Source: JALYNX01 sp040902845 (GTDB taxonomy: Bacteria > Actinomycetota > Acidimicrobiia > Spongiisociales > ZC4RG35). From it: DNA of 64,000 nt. Each line of letters begins with the position of its first letter. The first letter of the stretch is position 1. The translations under genes and the position numbers were made by a program. Below the pieces are notes generated by a model. That model did not search any database. It worked only from the letters and a program-made list of their open reading frames with translations, and was not told the DNA's origin. Shown here in pieces: positions 50,302-58,657 of the stretch. The DNA lies in contig JBBDWM010000016.1 in NCBI GenBank assembly GCA_040902845.1, forward strand, positions 67,190 to 131,189, written 5' to 3'.

Positions 50302-51666
50302 ATGTCCCCCGCGCAGGATCAGGTCTCGATTCTCGACGACTTGGTCGCAAGAGAGGAGCGGACTTTTCTCGATCGGGCACCGAAAGCGACCGAGCTGGGC
50401 CTTCGGGCCAGCAAGTCACTCGCAGGTGGCGTCACCTCGAGCTGGCAGATCTCCGAGCCCCAGCCAATCTGGATCGATCGTGGGCTTGGATCCAAGGTTT
50501 GGGACGTCGACGGAAACGAATACGTCGACCTTCACGATGGGTATGGCGCCATGCTCGCCGGTCATGCCCACCCTGCCATCGTGGCTGCCGTCTCTGAGCG
50601 GGTCCGGAAAGGAACCCACTTCGCCCAGCCGACGGCCGACGCCATCGTGGTCGCCGAGGAGCTCTCGGCCAGCTATGGGTTCCCGTTGTGGCGATTTGGC
50701 AACTCGGGCACCGAAGCCACCATGGACGCCGTCCACTTGATGCGTGTCGTCACCGGCCGCGACCTGATCATCAAGTTCGAAGGCGGCTATCACGGTCATC
50801 ACGATTCGGTCATGGTCTCGGTGTGGAATGAGGTGGACCTGGGCTCAGCCAAGAAACCGCGGAGTGTTGCCGCCGGTGGCGGCATACCCCAGGCCATGGT
50901 TGATCTGACTCTCGTAGCAACCTACAACGACCTCGAGGTGGTCAGCCGGCTGTTCGACGAGAACCCAGGCAAAGTCGCCGGAGTGATAGTCGAGCCCATC
51001 CTCCAGAACTGTGGTGTTCTCCTCCCAGAAGACGGGTTTCTCCAAGGTCTCCGCGACCTCACCCGCAAACACAGCGCCATGCTCACCTTCGACGAGGTCA
51101 AAACCGGTCTCACGTTGGGCAAGGGGGGAGCGATTCGCCGGTACGGCGTCCAGCCCGACATCGTCTGTCTGGCCAAGGCCCTCGGTGGTGGCCTTCCCAT
51201 CTCGGCGATCGGAGGGACCATGGAGGTCATGGGTCACATCGTCGACGGCACCTACGAGCAGGTTGGGACGTTCAACGGAAATCCTCTGAGTCTGGCCGGA
51301 GCCCGGGCGATGTTGACCGAGGTGATGGTGGAGGATGCCTATCGGCATCTCGAGCAGCTCCAGAACCGGATGGAAAAGGGCGCCAACGAGGTGGTGGGAC
51401 GTCACGGGCTGGTCGCCCATGTCGCCACTGCCGGAGCCAAGGGCAGTGTCATCTACTCGGCGGAACCGCTGCGGAGCTATCGAGACTTTCTCGCGGTCGA
51501 CGGTCGATACTCCCAGGCCGCCTGGCTCTACCAGTACAACCGGGGCGTCTTTTTGCCCCCGTGGAGCAAGGGCGAGCAGTGGTTGCTCTCGGTCCAGCAC
51601 ACCGAGGACGATGTTGATCGATATCTGGAGACATTGGATGGCTTTGCCGACGTCATCACCCGATGA
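50302..51666 (+). CDS. class III aminotransferase (glutamate-1-semialdehyde aminomutase-like)
   Basis: A 454-residue PLP enzyme. VDGNEYVDLHDGYGAMLAGH, FGNSGTEATMDAVHLMRVVT, FEGGYHGHHDSVMV, LTFDEVKTGLTLG and CLAKALGGGLPISAIGGTME (Schiff-base lysine) are the class III signatures, closest to glutamate-1-semialdehyde aminomutase-like enzymes. Given its position it more likely transaminates an omega-amino or diamine-derived compound than makes haem precursors. AAGGAAGG precedes the ATG. The ABC ATPase gene follows 24 bp downstream, suggesting co-transcription from operator 2. Confidence 0.92.
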   Translation: MSPAQDQVSILDDLVAREERTFLDRAPKATELGLRASKSLAGGVTSSWQISEPQPIWIDRGLGSKVWDVDGNEYVDLHDGYGAMLAGHAHPAIVAAVSERVRKGTHFAQPTADAIVVAEELSASYGFPLWRFGNSGTEATMDAVHLMRVVTGRDLIIKFEGGYHGHHDSVMVSVWNEVDLGSAKKPRSVAAGGGIPQAMVDLTLVATYNDLEVVSRLFDENPGKVAGVIVEPILQNCGVLLPEDGFLQGLRDLTRKHSAMLTFDEVKTGLTLGKGGAIRRYGVQPDIVCLAKALGGGLPISAIGGTMEVMGHIVDGTYEQVGTFNGNPLSLAGARAMLTEVMVEDAYRHLEQLQNRMEKGANEVVGRHGLVAHVATAGAKGSVIYSAEPLRSYRDFLAVDGRYSQAAWLYQYNRGVFLPPWSKGEQWLLSVQHTEDDVDRYLETLDGFADVITR

Positions 51667-51690
51667 GTGGGTCGTAGACTCGCCCGGCTG

Positions 51691-52800
51691 ATGAGCGGTG
51701 TCGTTGAACTGGTCGACCTGGAGAAGTCCTTCGGTGACGTGCCGGCGGTGGATCGGATCAACCTGAGGATCGAGGACGGCGAGTTCTTCTCCCTTCTCGG
51801 CCCATCGGGTTGTGGCAAGACCACCACGCTTCGCCTTATCGCTGGGTTCGAGCGCCCCGACGCCGGAGCTATCCTGATCGATGGTGTCGACCAGGCTGGG
51901 ACGCCGCCCCACAAACGTCCGGTGAACACGGTGTTTCAGAGCTATGCGCTGTTCCCCCACATGGACGTGGCCGCCAATGTCGCTTTTGGCCTTCGCTATC
52001 AGAACGCGACCAAGGCCGAGCAGAACAAGCGGGTGGGCGACGCCCTGGAGCAGGTGAGGCTGACCGGCATGGAGTCCCGGAGGCCGACGCAACTCTCCGG
52101 CGGACAACAGCAACGGGTGGCACTGGCTCGCTCGCTGGTGCTCAACCCTTCGGTGCTGCTCCTCGACGAACCACTGGGTGCCTTGGACGCCAAGCTGCGC
52201 AAGGCGCTCCAAGTCGAGCTGAAGCGCCTCCAAGAGGATCTGGAGATCACGTTCATCTACGTGACCCATGACCAGGACGAGGCACTCACCATGTCCGACC
52301 GGATGGCCGTGATGACAGAGGGCAAGGTCGAGCAACTCGGGACTCCTTCCGAGGTCTACGAGATACCCACCTCCAGCTATATCGCCGATTTCCTCGGGGT
52401 TTCCAACCTGATGTACGCCGATGCCGTCGGAGCAGGGCGGATCTCACTGGCCGGACGAGAGCTGAGTTGTGTCGACAAGGACGGCGCCTCCGGTGAGGTA
52501 ACGGTGAGTATCCGACCGGAGCGGGTCGAGATCCACCCTCCCGACCACACCGGCGACAATCTCTTGTTTGGTGAGATCGAACGGGTGGTCTTCGCCGGCC
52601 CGCTGCTCAACGTCCTGGTCACAGTGGAGGAGGTGGGGACGATTCAGGTGACCGTTCCCAACCAGGGCGGGACTTTCCGTTGGGACTGGCCGGACAAGGT
52701 GGCGCTTCACTTCCCGACTCAGTCGCTTCGGATCGTCTCGGAGACCGGGACCGCCACCGAGGAGCTAGACGTTGATGTGGAGGAAGAAGAGGGGGCGTAG
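51691..52800 (+). CDS. potA: ABC importer ATP-binding protein, PotA-like
   Basis: A 369-residue ATPase of the spermidine/putrescine group. Walker A GPSGCGKTTTLRLIAG, signature LSGGQQQRVALARSLVLN, Walker B LLLDEPLGALDAK, the His-loop VTHDQDEAL, and a C-terminal TOBE domain (about 280-350: VSIRPERVEIHPPD). It should energise uptake with the PotB, PotC and PotD homologues encoded at 54740-57899 on the opposite strand. The 3' end overlaps the convergent WYL regulator gene by 82 bp, which is unusual. The start at 51691 is chosen over GTG 51667 because the family begins here. Confidence 0.93.
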   Translation: MSGVVELVDLEKSFGDVPAVDRINLRIEDGEFFSLLGPSGCGKTTTLRLIAGFERPDAGAILIDGVDQAGTPPHKRPVNTVFQSYALFPHMDVAANVAFGLRYQNATKAEQNKRVGDALEQVRLTGMESRRPTQLSGGQQQRVALARSLVLNPSVLLLDEPLGALDAKLRKALQVELKRLQEDLEITFIYVTHDQDEALTMSDRMAVMTEGKVEQLGTPSEVYEIPTSSYIADFLGVSNLMYADAVGAGRISLAGRELSCVDKDGASGEVTVSIRPERVEIHPPDHTGDNLLFGEIERVVFAGPLLNVLVTVEEVGTIQVTVPNQGGTFRWDWPDKVALHFPTQSLRIVSETGTATEELDVDVEEEEGA

Positions 52801-53738
52801 GCCGCAACAAGGTTCGCGCCGATCCTCCTCAGCTCGGCTTCCAACTCCAGCGGCTCCTCGACCACGAAGTCCCAGGGCAATCCGAGCAGATACCGGGCCA
52901 GCCAGTTCATGTCGTCGGCTCCGACGGTCAATCGGCACTGGTCGGCATCAACGGTCTCCAATGCACCGACTGTGGTCGGGATCACCTGACGCGCCCGCTC
53001 GATCGACGTCTGTAGGCGAATCACACCCCGGTGGGTGTAGACGTCGATGGCCACACCACGTTGGACCAGTTCCACGGGATCGGGCTCCGGGCGACGGGTG
53101 GACTGCATTCCGGTCGCCTTCAGAGCTGATACTCGGTCGAGTCTGAAGGTGCGCCAGTCGTCACGATCGAGGTCGAAGGCGACCAGATACCAACGCCGTC
53201 CGGTGTGGACCAGACGCAACGGCTCGGCATGTCGCTTCGAAGATCGGCCCTCGCCGTCGGTGTACCCGAACCGAAGCCGTTCTCGACTGCGAGCGGCGGA
53301 TGCGGCAACGGCCAGGGCATTGTGATCAGCCCGCGAGGCCGAGGTGGAGACAGTGGAAACGGTCGCCACGGAGATGTCTTCGAGCCGGGTCCGAAGCCGT
53401 GGCGGTAGGACGTGCTCCAGTTTGGACAGGGCGGACAATGACGCTTCCTCCAGACCGCCAACCGCGGTTGCTGCGGCGACACGTAAGCCCAGAGCCACCG
53501 CCAGTGCCTCTTCGTCGTCGAGAAGGAGTGGTGGGAGCTTGCCTCCCGCTCCCAACCGGTATCCGCCTCCTGGCCCGGCCACCGCCGCGACCGGGTAGCC
53601 GAGATCACGCAGCCTGGTTATGTCACGTCTGACCGTTCGCGGGGTGACCTCGAGTCTGCGGGCGAGGTCTTGGGCGGTCCAGTCGATCCGCCCTTCCAGC
53701 AAGCCTAGGAGTTTGAGAAGCCGTTCGGCGCTGTCCAT
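52719..53738 (-). CDS. WYL-domain transcriptional regulator
   Basis: A 339-residue YafY-type regulator. The N-terminal winged helix-turn-helix is DWTAQDLARRLEVTPRTVRR. Residues about 75-130 are the linker helices, and the WYL domain (about 140-310) contains RLVHTGRRWYLVAFDLDRDD and FRLDRVSALKATG. Residues 315-339 are a Ser/Thr-rich tail that lies antisense to the end of potA. A perfect 9-bp inverted repeat sits 21 bp upstream of the start (53760-53782) as a likely autoregulatory site. Its target beyond itself is unknown. Confidence 0.9.
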   Translation of the reverse strand: MDSAERLLKLLGLLEGRIDWTAQDLARRLEVTPRTVRRDITRLRDLGYPVAAVAGPGGGYRLGAGGKLPPLLLDDEEALAVALGLRVAAATAVGGLEEASLSALSKLEHVLPPRLRTRLEDISVATVSTVSTSASRADHNALAVAASAARSRERLRFGYTDGEGRSSKRHAEPLRLVHTGRRWYLVAFDLDRDDWRTFRLDRVSALKATGMQSTRRPEPDPVELVQRGVAIDVYTHRGVIRLQTSIERARQVIPTTVGALETVDADQCRLTVGADDMNWLARYLLGLPWDFVVEEPLELEAELRRIGANLVAAYAPSSSSTSTSSSSVAVPVSETIRSD

Positions 53739-53759
53739 CTGATGGTCATTTTATCGATT

Positions 53760-53782
53760 ATGCGGACAGAAGCTGTCCGCAT
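53760..53782. promoter_or_regulatory. operator of the WYL regulator, perfect 9-bp inverted repeat
   Basis: ATGCGGACA (53760-53768), 5 bp, TGTCCGCAT (53774-53782). The arms are exact. It lies 21 bp before the WYL gene and can also face the divergent small gene at 53882. Confidence 0.72.
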
Positions 53783-53807
53783 TTCCTCGTACGCTGATCG
53801 AAGGTCG

Positions 53808-53854
53808 AAATTGGGTTCCACAGGGGTCACATTCGGACCTGTGGCTCCCAATTA
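53808..53854. repeat. interspersed palindromic repeat, family 1 copy E
   Basis: Arms AAATTGGGT and TCCCAATTA with core CAGGGGTCACATTCGGACCT, the same core as copy B. The symmetry extends to CCACAGG / CCTGTGG inside the arms, giving an imperfect stem of about 17 bp. It lies between the WYL operator and the small gene at 53882. Confidence 0.85.
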
Positions 53855-53881
53855 GGTAGGTCCACGAGAAGGGAGATTGAG

Positions 53882-54070
53882 ATGCATCCGTTCATGAGTT
53901 ATGAGGTAGCGAGGGGCATCGTTGAGGAGAGGAGGGCCATCTCGGAAAGGAGATCCCGGTGGCGTCGCGTAGAGCGTGAGGAGGCTCCACCACTACCGTC
54001 GTGGGACGCCGAGGTCATTCAACTCCTGGCGAGGGACAACGAAGGCGAACAAGAGAAGGTCGGTGCCTGA
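53882..54070 (+). CDS. small charged protein of unknown function
   Basis: A 62-residue protein: MHPFMSYEVARGIVEERRAI, then a basic segment SERRSRWRRVEREEA and an acidic end. The ATG follows AGAAGGGAGATTGAG, a credible ribosome site, and the acetyltransferase gene starts 3 bp after its stop. The sequence suggests a single charged helix. No family recognised. Confidence 0.55.
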   Translation: MHPFMSYEVARGIVEERRAISERRSRWRRVEREEAPPLPSWDAEVIQLLARDNEGEQEKVGA

Positions 54071-54072
54071 GA

Positions 54073-54681
54073 GTGGAATGGTCTGTCTCAGCTGAGATCG
54101 ATGGAGGTGTACTCGCAGCCAGACCTCTGACACCGGAGCGGTTCGGGGACATCGAGGAGGTCTTTGGTAAGGCGGGTGCGGCCAGGTGGTGCTTTTGCAT
54201 GCATTGGCGCCGGCCCGATGGGGGATTCTTGGATCGTCGGGACAACCGTGAGCGGTTCGCCGACCGAGGGGCCCAGGGTCGGCCTCCCGGTCTCATCGGT
54301 TATCTGGACGGGACGCCGGTGGGATGGGTGTCGGTAGGTCCCCGGGACGAGTTCCCTACGATCGAGCGGTCCCGGCTTCTCAAACCGGTCCATGACGCCG
54401 AATCATGGTCGATCAACTGTTTCGTGGTTCGGGTCGGATATCGGCGCCGGGGCATCGCCACCGCCCTGCTCTCGACGGCCATGGGATTTGCTCGGGACGA
54501 GGGTGCCAATCTGGTCGAGGGGTACCCGGTCGATGGGGAACGGGCCTCGTCAGTCGATTACTTCACCGGGACTTTGGGCATGTTCCAGGAGGAAGGATTT
54601 GTCGAGATCCTACGAAGGAACCCGACTCGGCCAATCGTGCGCCTAGAGCTCGCTCCGCTCGCCGTAATCCGTAATCCGTAA
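54073..54681 (+). CDS. GNAT-family N-acetyltransferase
   Basis: A 202-residue acetyltransferase. LTPERFGDIEEVFGKAGAAR and the CMHWRRP segment are typical of a GNAT subgroup with an N-terminal helix. GTPVGWVSVGPRDEFPTIER is the central region, and CFVVRVGYRRRGIATALLST carries the acetyl-CoA loop RRRGIA. The GTG start is 2 bp after the preceding stop. The last residues (AVIRNP) are encoded by the first units of a heptanucleotide repeat, so the C-terminus length may vary between strains. Confidence 0.88.
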   Translation: MEWSVSAEIDGGVLAARPLTPERFGDIEEVFGKAGAARWCFCMHWRRPDGGFLDRRDNRERFADRGAQGRPPGLIGYLDGTPVGWVSVGPRDEFPTIERSRLLKPVHDAESWSINCFVVRVGYRRRGIATALLSTAMGFARDEGANLVEGYPVDGERASSVDYFTGTLGMFQEEGFVEILRRNPTRPIVRLELAPLAVIRNP

Positions 54682-54737
54682 TCCGTAATCCGTCCCATCG
54701 GCGAACGGTCAACGGTTAACGGTCAACGGTCAACGGG
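54663..54737. repeat. two adjacent heptanucleotide tandem repeats
   Basis: Four perfect copies of CGTAATC (54663-54690), a 13-bp spacer, then five copies of AACGGTC with one substitution and a partial last unit (54704-54737). They lie at the 3' junction of two convergent genes; the first run extends the acetyltransferase C-terminus. Seven-base units change the reading frame when gained or lost. Confidence 0.85.
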
Positions 54738-54739
54738 AC

Positions 54740-55648
54740 TCATATCTCGAAACCGGCGATCGACTTCAGGGCAGAGCCGTCCTCGCCGCGTCGCTTGCCG
54801 ATCGCTCGGAACAAGAGGCCGGCGATGGCAACCGCCACGATCGTGATCACCATGAGGATGGTGGCGAGTGCATTGAGTGAGGGTGGCGGGGCGAGCCGGG
54901 CCCCCGAGTAGAGCTTGACCGGGATGGTGACCGAATCGGCTCCCCCGAGCAGGAACTGGCTGATCACGAAGTCGTCGATGGAGATGGCGAAGACGATGGC
55001 GAACGAGGCCAGGAGTGCCGGAGCGAGAAGAGGGAGGAGCACACGACGCATCGCCTGGAACTGAGAAGCTCCGAGATCCATGGCGGCTTCCTCGTAGTCC
55101 CTGCCTATTGCAAACAGACGTCCTCTCACGATTATCACCACGAAGGAGATGGAGAAGGTGACATGCCCGAGGAACTGGGTCCAGGTCCCGAACGGAACGA
55201 AGTCGTACACCTTGTCGAACACCAGGAACAAAGCGACTCCCATGACGATCTCGGGGGTCACCAGTGGGATGAGCATCAAGAGATTGGACGCTTTCACCCC
55301 TCGCCCTCGCCATCTCGCCAAACCAATGGCAAGGGCGACACCAATTGGGGTGGCCACCAACATCGTCAGGACTGCGAGCCGGACACTCTGGGTCAGGGCG
55401 AAGCGCAGCGACTCGTCATAGAGAACCGACTCGGCGGCGGCCGGGTCACCAACGTACCAGCGGGTGGAAAATCCCTGCCAGACACTTCTCGATCGGCCGG
55501 AGTTGAACGAGAACCGAACGGCGATTACTACCGGGATGATCGACCAGAGAACATACAACAGGGTTACCAGTGGCAAGAACCTCGACTTTCCCCAGGGGTT
55601 CGTCAACACCGATTTGACCGACCGCGTGGTCTTGCCGGCAGTCATCAC
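54740..55648 (-). CDS. potC: ABC importer permease, PotC-like
   Basis: A 302-residue permease with six membrane helices. The EAA-type loop is visible as YEEAAMDLGASQFQAMRRVL followed by LPLLAPALLASF. The C-terminal SLNALATILMVITIVAVAIA is typical of PotC. Its ATG overlaps the PotB gene stop by 4 bp. With PotB, PotD and PotA it forms a spermidine/putrescine-family importer; related systems also carry other cationic or betaine-like amines. The first residues (TAGKTTRSVKSVLTNPWGKS) are a short cytoplasmic extension. Confidence 0.92.
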   Translation of the reverse strand: MMTAGKTTRSVKSVLTNPWGKSRFLPLVTLLYVLWSIIPVVIAVRFSFNSGRSRSVWQGFSTRWYVGDPAAAESVLYDESLRFALTQSVRLAVLTMLVATPIGVALAIGLARWRGRGVKASNLLMLIPLVTPEIVMGVALFLVFDKVYDFVPFGTWTQFLGHVTFSISFVVIIVRGRLFAIGRDYEEAAMDLGASQFQAMRRVLLPLLAPALLASFAIVFAISIDDFVISQFLLGGADSVTIPVKLYSGARLAPPPSLNALATILMVITIVAVAIAGLLFRAIGKRRGEDGSALKSIAGFEI

Positions 55649-56586
55649 CGCGCCTCCTCGGAGGCGCGGTTAATCGACCGAAGGTAATACACCATGAGAC
55701 CGGCGACGAAGATCATCAAGATGATGGTCAGGGCAGCGCCGAGGGCACCCCCGCTAGTCGTCTGATTTATGAACGAGTCGATGGTGTTCCCGTACATCCG
55801 GGTCCTCGGTGACCCCGAGAGGAGATTCGGCGTGTAGTAGTCCCCGAACATCGGAAGCATGACGATCACCAGGCCGCCGAGCACCCCATTGCGCGACAAA
55901 GGCCAGGTCACCCGCCAGAAAGTTTGCCTCGAGCTGGCTCCGAGGTCGCGTGATGCCTCGAGAGTGGCGTCGTCGATCCGGTCCAGGGCTGCGAACAGGG
56001 GGAGGATGAAGAACGGGATGTACCCGTAGACCAACCCGAGGATCACCACGATGTGATAGCCGGAAAGCCACGAAGGCGGAATGAAGTCGATGTTGAACCA
56101 TCCCGCGATCGTCGAAAGCCATCTGTTCACCTGCCCGTCAGGGCTGAGCAGATTCACCCAGGACATCATGCGCATCAGATAGTTGATCCAAAACGGGGCC
56201 AGGATCAGGAGCAGCCACAACCATCTCCACCGCCCGGCCTTGCGGGACACGAAGTAGGCGACCGGGTAACCAATCAGAACGCACAAAAGCGATGCGATGA
56301 ACACGTATGCGACGGTGCGGAGGGCGATAACCCCTAATTGCCCTCCGAACAGGTCGGCGAAGGCCTTGCCGAAGACGGTCAGGTCCCAATAGATCGGGTT
56401 CCACTCCGGGCTGGCTCGCTGCAAGATCGGGTCGAGTTGGCCCATCGCAACGGCGAAAACGGCGTAGAACGGGACAAGGAAGAACAACGCCAACCAGGTC
56501 ACCCCGGGGAGGGCAAAACCCGGCCACACCCATCGTTTCTGCCCGACGGTGTCATATTCGGCGCCCGAGGAAAGGTTGGTGGGCAT
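55645..56586 (-). CDS. potB: ABC importer permease, PotB-like
   Basis: A 313-residue permease. PGFALPGVTWLALFFLVPFY is helix 1, and RIDDATLEASRDLGASSRQT with FWRVTWPLSRNGVLGG is the EAA loop that contacts the ATPase. Six membrane helices lie at about 30-50, 85-105, 125-145, 165-185, 210-235 and 285-305. Gene order potD-potB-potC on the minus strand, with 20 bp between potD and potB. Confidence 0.92.
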   Translation of the reverse strand: MPTNLSSGAEYDTVGQKRWVWPGFALPGVTWLALFFLVPFYAVFAVAMGQLDPILQRASPEWNPIYWDLTVFGKAFADLFGGQLGVIALRTVAYVFIASLLCVLIGYPVAYFVSRKAGRWRWLWLLLILAPFWINYLMRMMSWVNLLSPDGQVNRWLSTIAGWFNIDFIPPSWLSGYHIVVILGLVYGYIPFFILPLFAALDRIDDATLEASRDLGASSRQTFWRVTWPLSRNGVLGGLVIVMLPMFGDYYTPNLLSGSPRTRMYGNTIDSFINQTTSGGALGAALTIILMIFVAGLMVYYLRSINRASEEAR

Positions 56587-56606
56587 GACCCGGCTATGTC
56601 ACCGGC

Positions 56607-57899
56607 TCAGCCACCCGCGTTGGCCCTATTCCACTGGTCATTCCACAGCGTCTCCGTGGCGGCATCAAGCGGTCCTTGGACCCAGGCCGTGTCGAGCTCA
56701 AAGTCCTCGGGCGCCACCAGGGTCGGCTCAAGGTGCGGTAGCAACCATCCCTCGTTGATCAGGTACTCGGCGGTTAGACCGTTTTGTGGGGGCTGGTAAC
56801 CGACGTACTCGAAGTTCTTTAGCGCATTGGCCTCATTGAGCATGTAGTCGAGGAACATGTGGGCCAACACCGGACGCTCCGAGCCCTTAAGGACTGTCAT
56901 GGTGTCGCTCGATATCGGCCCTTCAGTGGTCGAGCCTTCACTCTTGGCAGGCCACAGATATCGCGTGGTCCCTAGATCCACTCCACCCGGCCAGAAGTAT
57001 TGAGAGTTGACGAGGTCACCAGACCAGGCCTGATGAATAGCGTATCTGCCCTCCGGCAGACCCGAATAGGAGCCGTCGATCCGGTATCGGATATCCACCA
57101 GATCGATTAGCTCGACGAGGGCGTCACCGGCGGCAATCAGTTCGGCCTCGGTGGCCTGGGATGGGTCAGGTACCCCGTTGCGGAACAGGGCGAGTGGGAT
57201 CACGTCGGTGAAAGAGTCGAGCATTCCGATCATCCCGTGGTACTTCGGGTTCCAGAAGACGTCCCAAGGGTTCGCTTGACCCTCGATGTCCGCACTGTCG
57301 GCTAGGTCGATCCGCCAGCCGATACCCGTGGTGTAGGTCACATACGGCACCGAGTATCGGGACCCCTTGTCGTAGTAGGGGTCTGCCAACTGTGGCCATA
57401 CGTTGGCATCGAGATTCGTGAGGTAGGCGTGGTTGAGGGGCTGGATCAGAGAGGCGGCCACCGCCACCGGGATCCTCTGTGACGTGGGGAACCAAACGTC
57501 GAACTCGACCTCCCCCGACGCCAGCCTCGCGAGTGCCTCTTCCTCGTTGACGAACGTGGTTTCCGTGATCTCCACTCCGAGGGCTTCCTCGGCTAGAGGG
57601 AGGATTTCGGGGTTCAGGTATTCCTCCCAGTTGTAAAGCAACAGGGGACCCGCTTCGGCCTGGAGACCCGACTCGATCGCCGGGTTGTCATCGAAAAGTG
57701 GCTGTTGGATAGGACTGGCCGGCGTTCCGATTGCGAGATCTGCGGTGCCGGAGCTCTCTCGCTCGGCGCATGCCGCGAGAAATGAGGGGAGTATCGGGAG
57801 GGTGATCCCCAACACCGCCGCCCGCTGCAGGAAATCCCTCCGTGTATAGACCCGGTTGCGGGTCTGTGGGTTCCAGTTCTCCCGTGGGTGATACACCAT
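56607..57899 (-). CDS. potD: ABC importer substrate-binding lipoprotein, PotD-like
   Basis: A 430-residue exported protein. The twin-arginine signal YTRRDFLQRAAVLGITLPIL leads to a lipobox (LAAC), so it is Tat-exported and lipid-anchored. LLLYNWEEYLNPEILPLAEE is the classic PotD N-terminal lobe start; YVTYTTGIGWRIDLADSADI and PSQATEAELIAAGDALVELI follow. It captures an amine-type substrate and delivers it to PotBC. Operator 3 lies 31 bp upstream. Confidence 0.93.
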   Translation of the reverse strand: MVYHPRENWNPQTRNRVYTRRDFLQRAAVLGITLPILPSFLAACAERESSGTADLAIGTPASPIQQPLFDDNPAIESGLQAEAGPLLLYNWEEYLNPEILPLAEEALGVEITETTFVNEEEALARLASGEVEFDVWFPTSQRIPVAVAASLIQPLNHAYLTNLDANVWPQLADPYYDKGSRYSVPYVTYTTGIGWRIDLADSADIEGQANPWDVFWNPKYHGMIGMLDSFTDVIPLALFRNGVPDPSQATEAELIAAGDALVELIDLVDIRYRIDGSYSGLPEGRYAIHQAWSGDLVNSQYFWPGGVDLGTTRYLWPAKSEGSTTEGPISSDTMTVLKGSERPVLAHMFLDYMLNEANALKNFEYVGYQPPQNGLTAEYLINEGWLLPHLEPTLVAPEDFELDTAWVQGPLDAATETLWNDQWNRANAGG

Positions 57900-57929
57900 G
57901 ACTATTCCTCGCTCAGCCGGTCGCCGATC

Positions 57930-57945
57930 CTAAACCGTCGTTCAG
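57930..57945. promoter_or_regulatory. TetR-type operator, site 3
   Basis: CTAAAC-CGTC-GTTCAG, one mismatch in the left half. It occupies the short gap between the tetR stop (57946) and the potD start (57899), so potDBC can have its own regulated promoter. Confidence 0.7.
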
Positions 57946-58611
57946 TCAAGTTGCGCCCGAAACCGGGGTTTTGAGGGCCAGATCCAGGAAGGCGTTGGCG
58001 AGGGCACGCATCCGGTCGGCATCGACGGTGGGGTCGCCGAGCATCACTTCGATGGCGAGACCGTCGAGCATGGCCGCGAGTTGGATCGCGAAGTCGGTCG
58101 AGTTCACGTTGCGAAACTCTCCGCTGGCGATGCCTTCGTCGACGATGGCGGCGATCTGGGCCCGCCACGTCTCGTCCAGCCGGGCCCGGGCCGAAGCCAG
58201 AGCCGGGTCGTGACGTGACATCTCCCACGCCGCTGGCCACAGCGTCCAACCGTCGGTGGCGCCGTTGCTCCGAGAGGGTCTGGGGCAGCTGGTTTCGATG
58301 AGTATGGCGAACTTGTCAACTGCCGAGCTGGCGCCTGCAAGCGCGTCTTTGACCGATTCGTGAAAAAGGCGATCCTGATAGATCAGCGCCTCAGTGAGCA
58401 GGACAGCCTTGGAGGGGAAGTAGTAGAGAATCAAGGCCGGGCTGGCCCCGATGTTGTCGGCAATGTCGGCGATCCTCGTCTCGCACAGGCCGCGTTCGGC
58501 GATTGCGGTGCTGGCGGCGGCGAGGATGTCCTGGCGTCGGCTTTCGGTCAGGGAAGGTCTCGGGCTCACCGCGCGATATTGGCACAATGTGATGTGCCCC
58601 GTTGCCGCCAT
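57946..58611 (-). CDS. TetR-family regulator of the catabolic region
   Basis: A 221-residue regulator. RRQDILAAASTAIAERGLCE and IADNIGASPALILYYFPSKA form the helix-turn-helix, with the YYFPSKAVLLTEAL extension typical of BetI-like members. The C-terminal ligand-binding domain is of normal length. Its own promoter has operator site 4, and potD, the aminotransferase/Rieske pair and the acyl-CoA dehydrogenase/aminomethyltransferase pair carry the same palindrome, so it is the probable regulon repressor, released by a pathway intermediate. GTG 58569 is an alternative start that would remove 14 residues. Confidence 0.88.
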   Translation of the reverse strand: MAATGHITLCQYRAVSPRPSLTESRRQDILAAASTAIAERGLCETRIADIADNIGASPALILYYFPSKAVLLTEALIYQDRLFHESVKDALAGASSAVDKFAILIETSCPRPSRSNGATDGWTLWPAAWEMSRHDPALASARARLDETWRAQIAAIVDEGIASGEFRNVNSTDFAIQLAAMLDGLAIEVMLGDPTVDADRMRALANAFLDLALKTPVSGAT

Positions 58612-58629
58612 GTCCCCACCCCCGGTACG

Positions 58630-58645
58630 CTGAATTGCCGTTCAG
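58630..58645. promoter_or_regulatory. TetR-type operator, site 4
   Basis: CTGAAT-TGCC-GTTCAG. It lies between tetR (start 58611) and the divergent acyl-CoA synthetase gene (start 58658), 13 bp before the latter, where it would repress both. Confidence 0.75.
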
Positions 58646-58657
58646 GATGAGCCACCC

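Noticed and set aside
50302..51666. hemL (glutamate-1-semialdehyde aminomutase of haem synthesis)
   Set aside because: Similar family, but placed in an amine catabolic operon with potA and no haem gene; I therefore give no hem symbol.
54663..54737. Tandem heptamers as a CRISPR-like or iteron array
   Set aside because: Units are contiguous with no spacers, only 7 bp long, and no replication or Cas gene is near.
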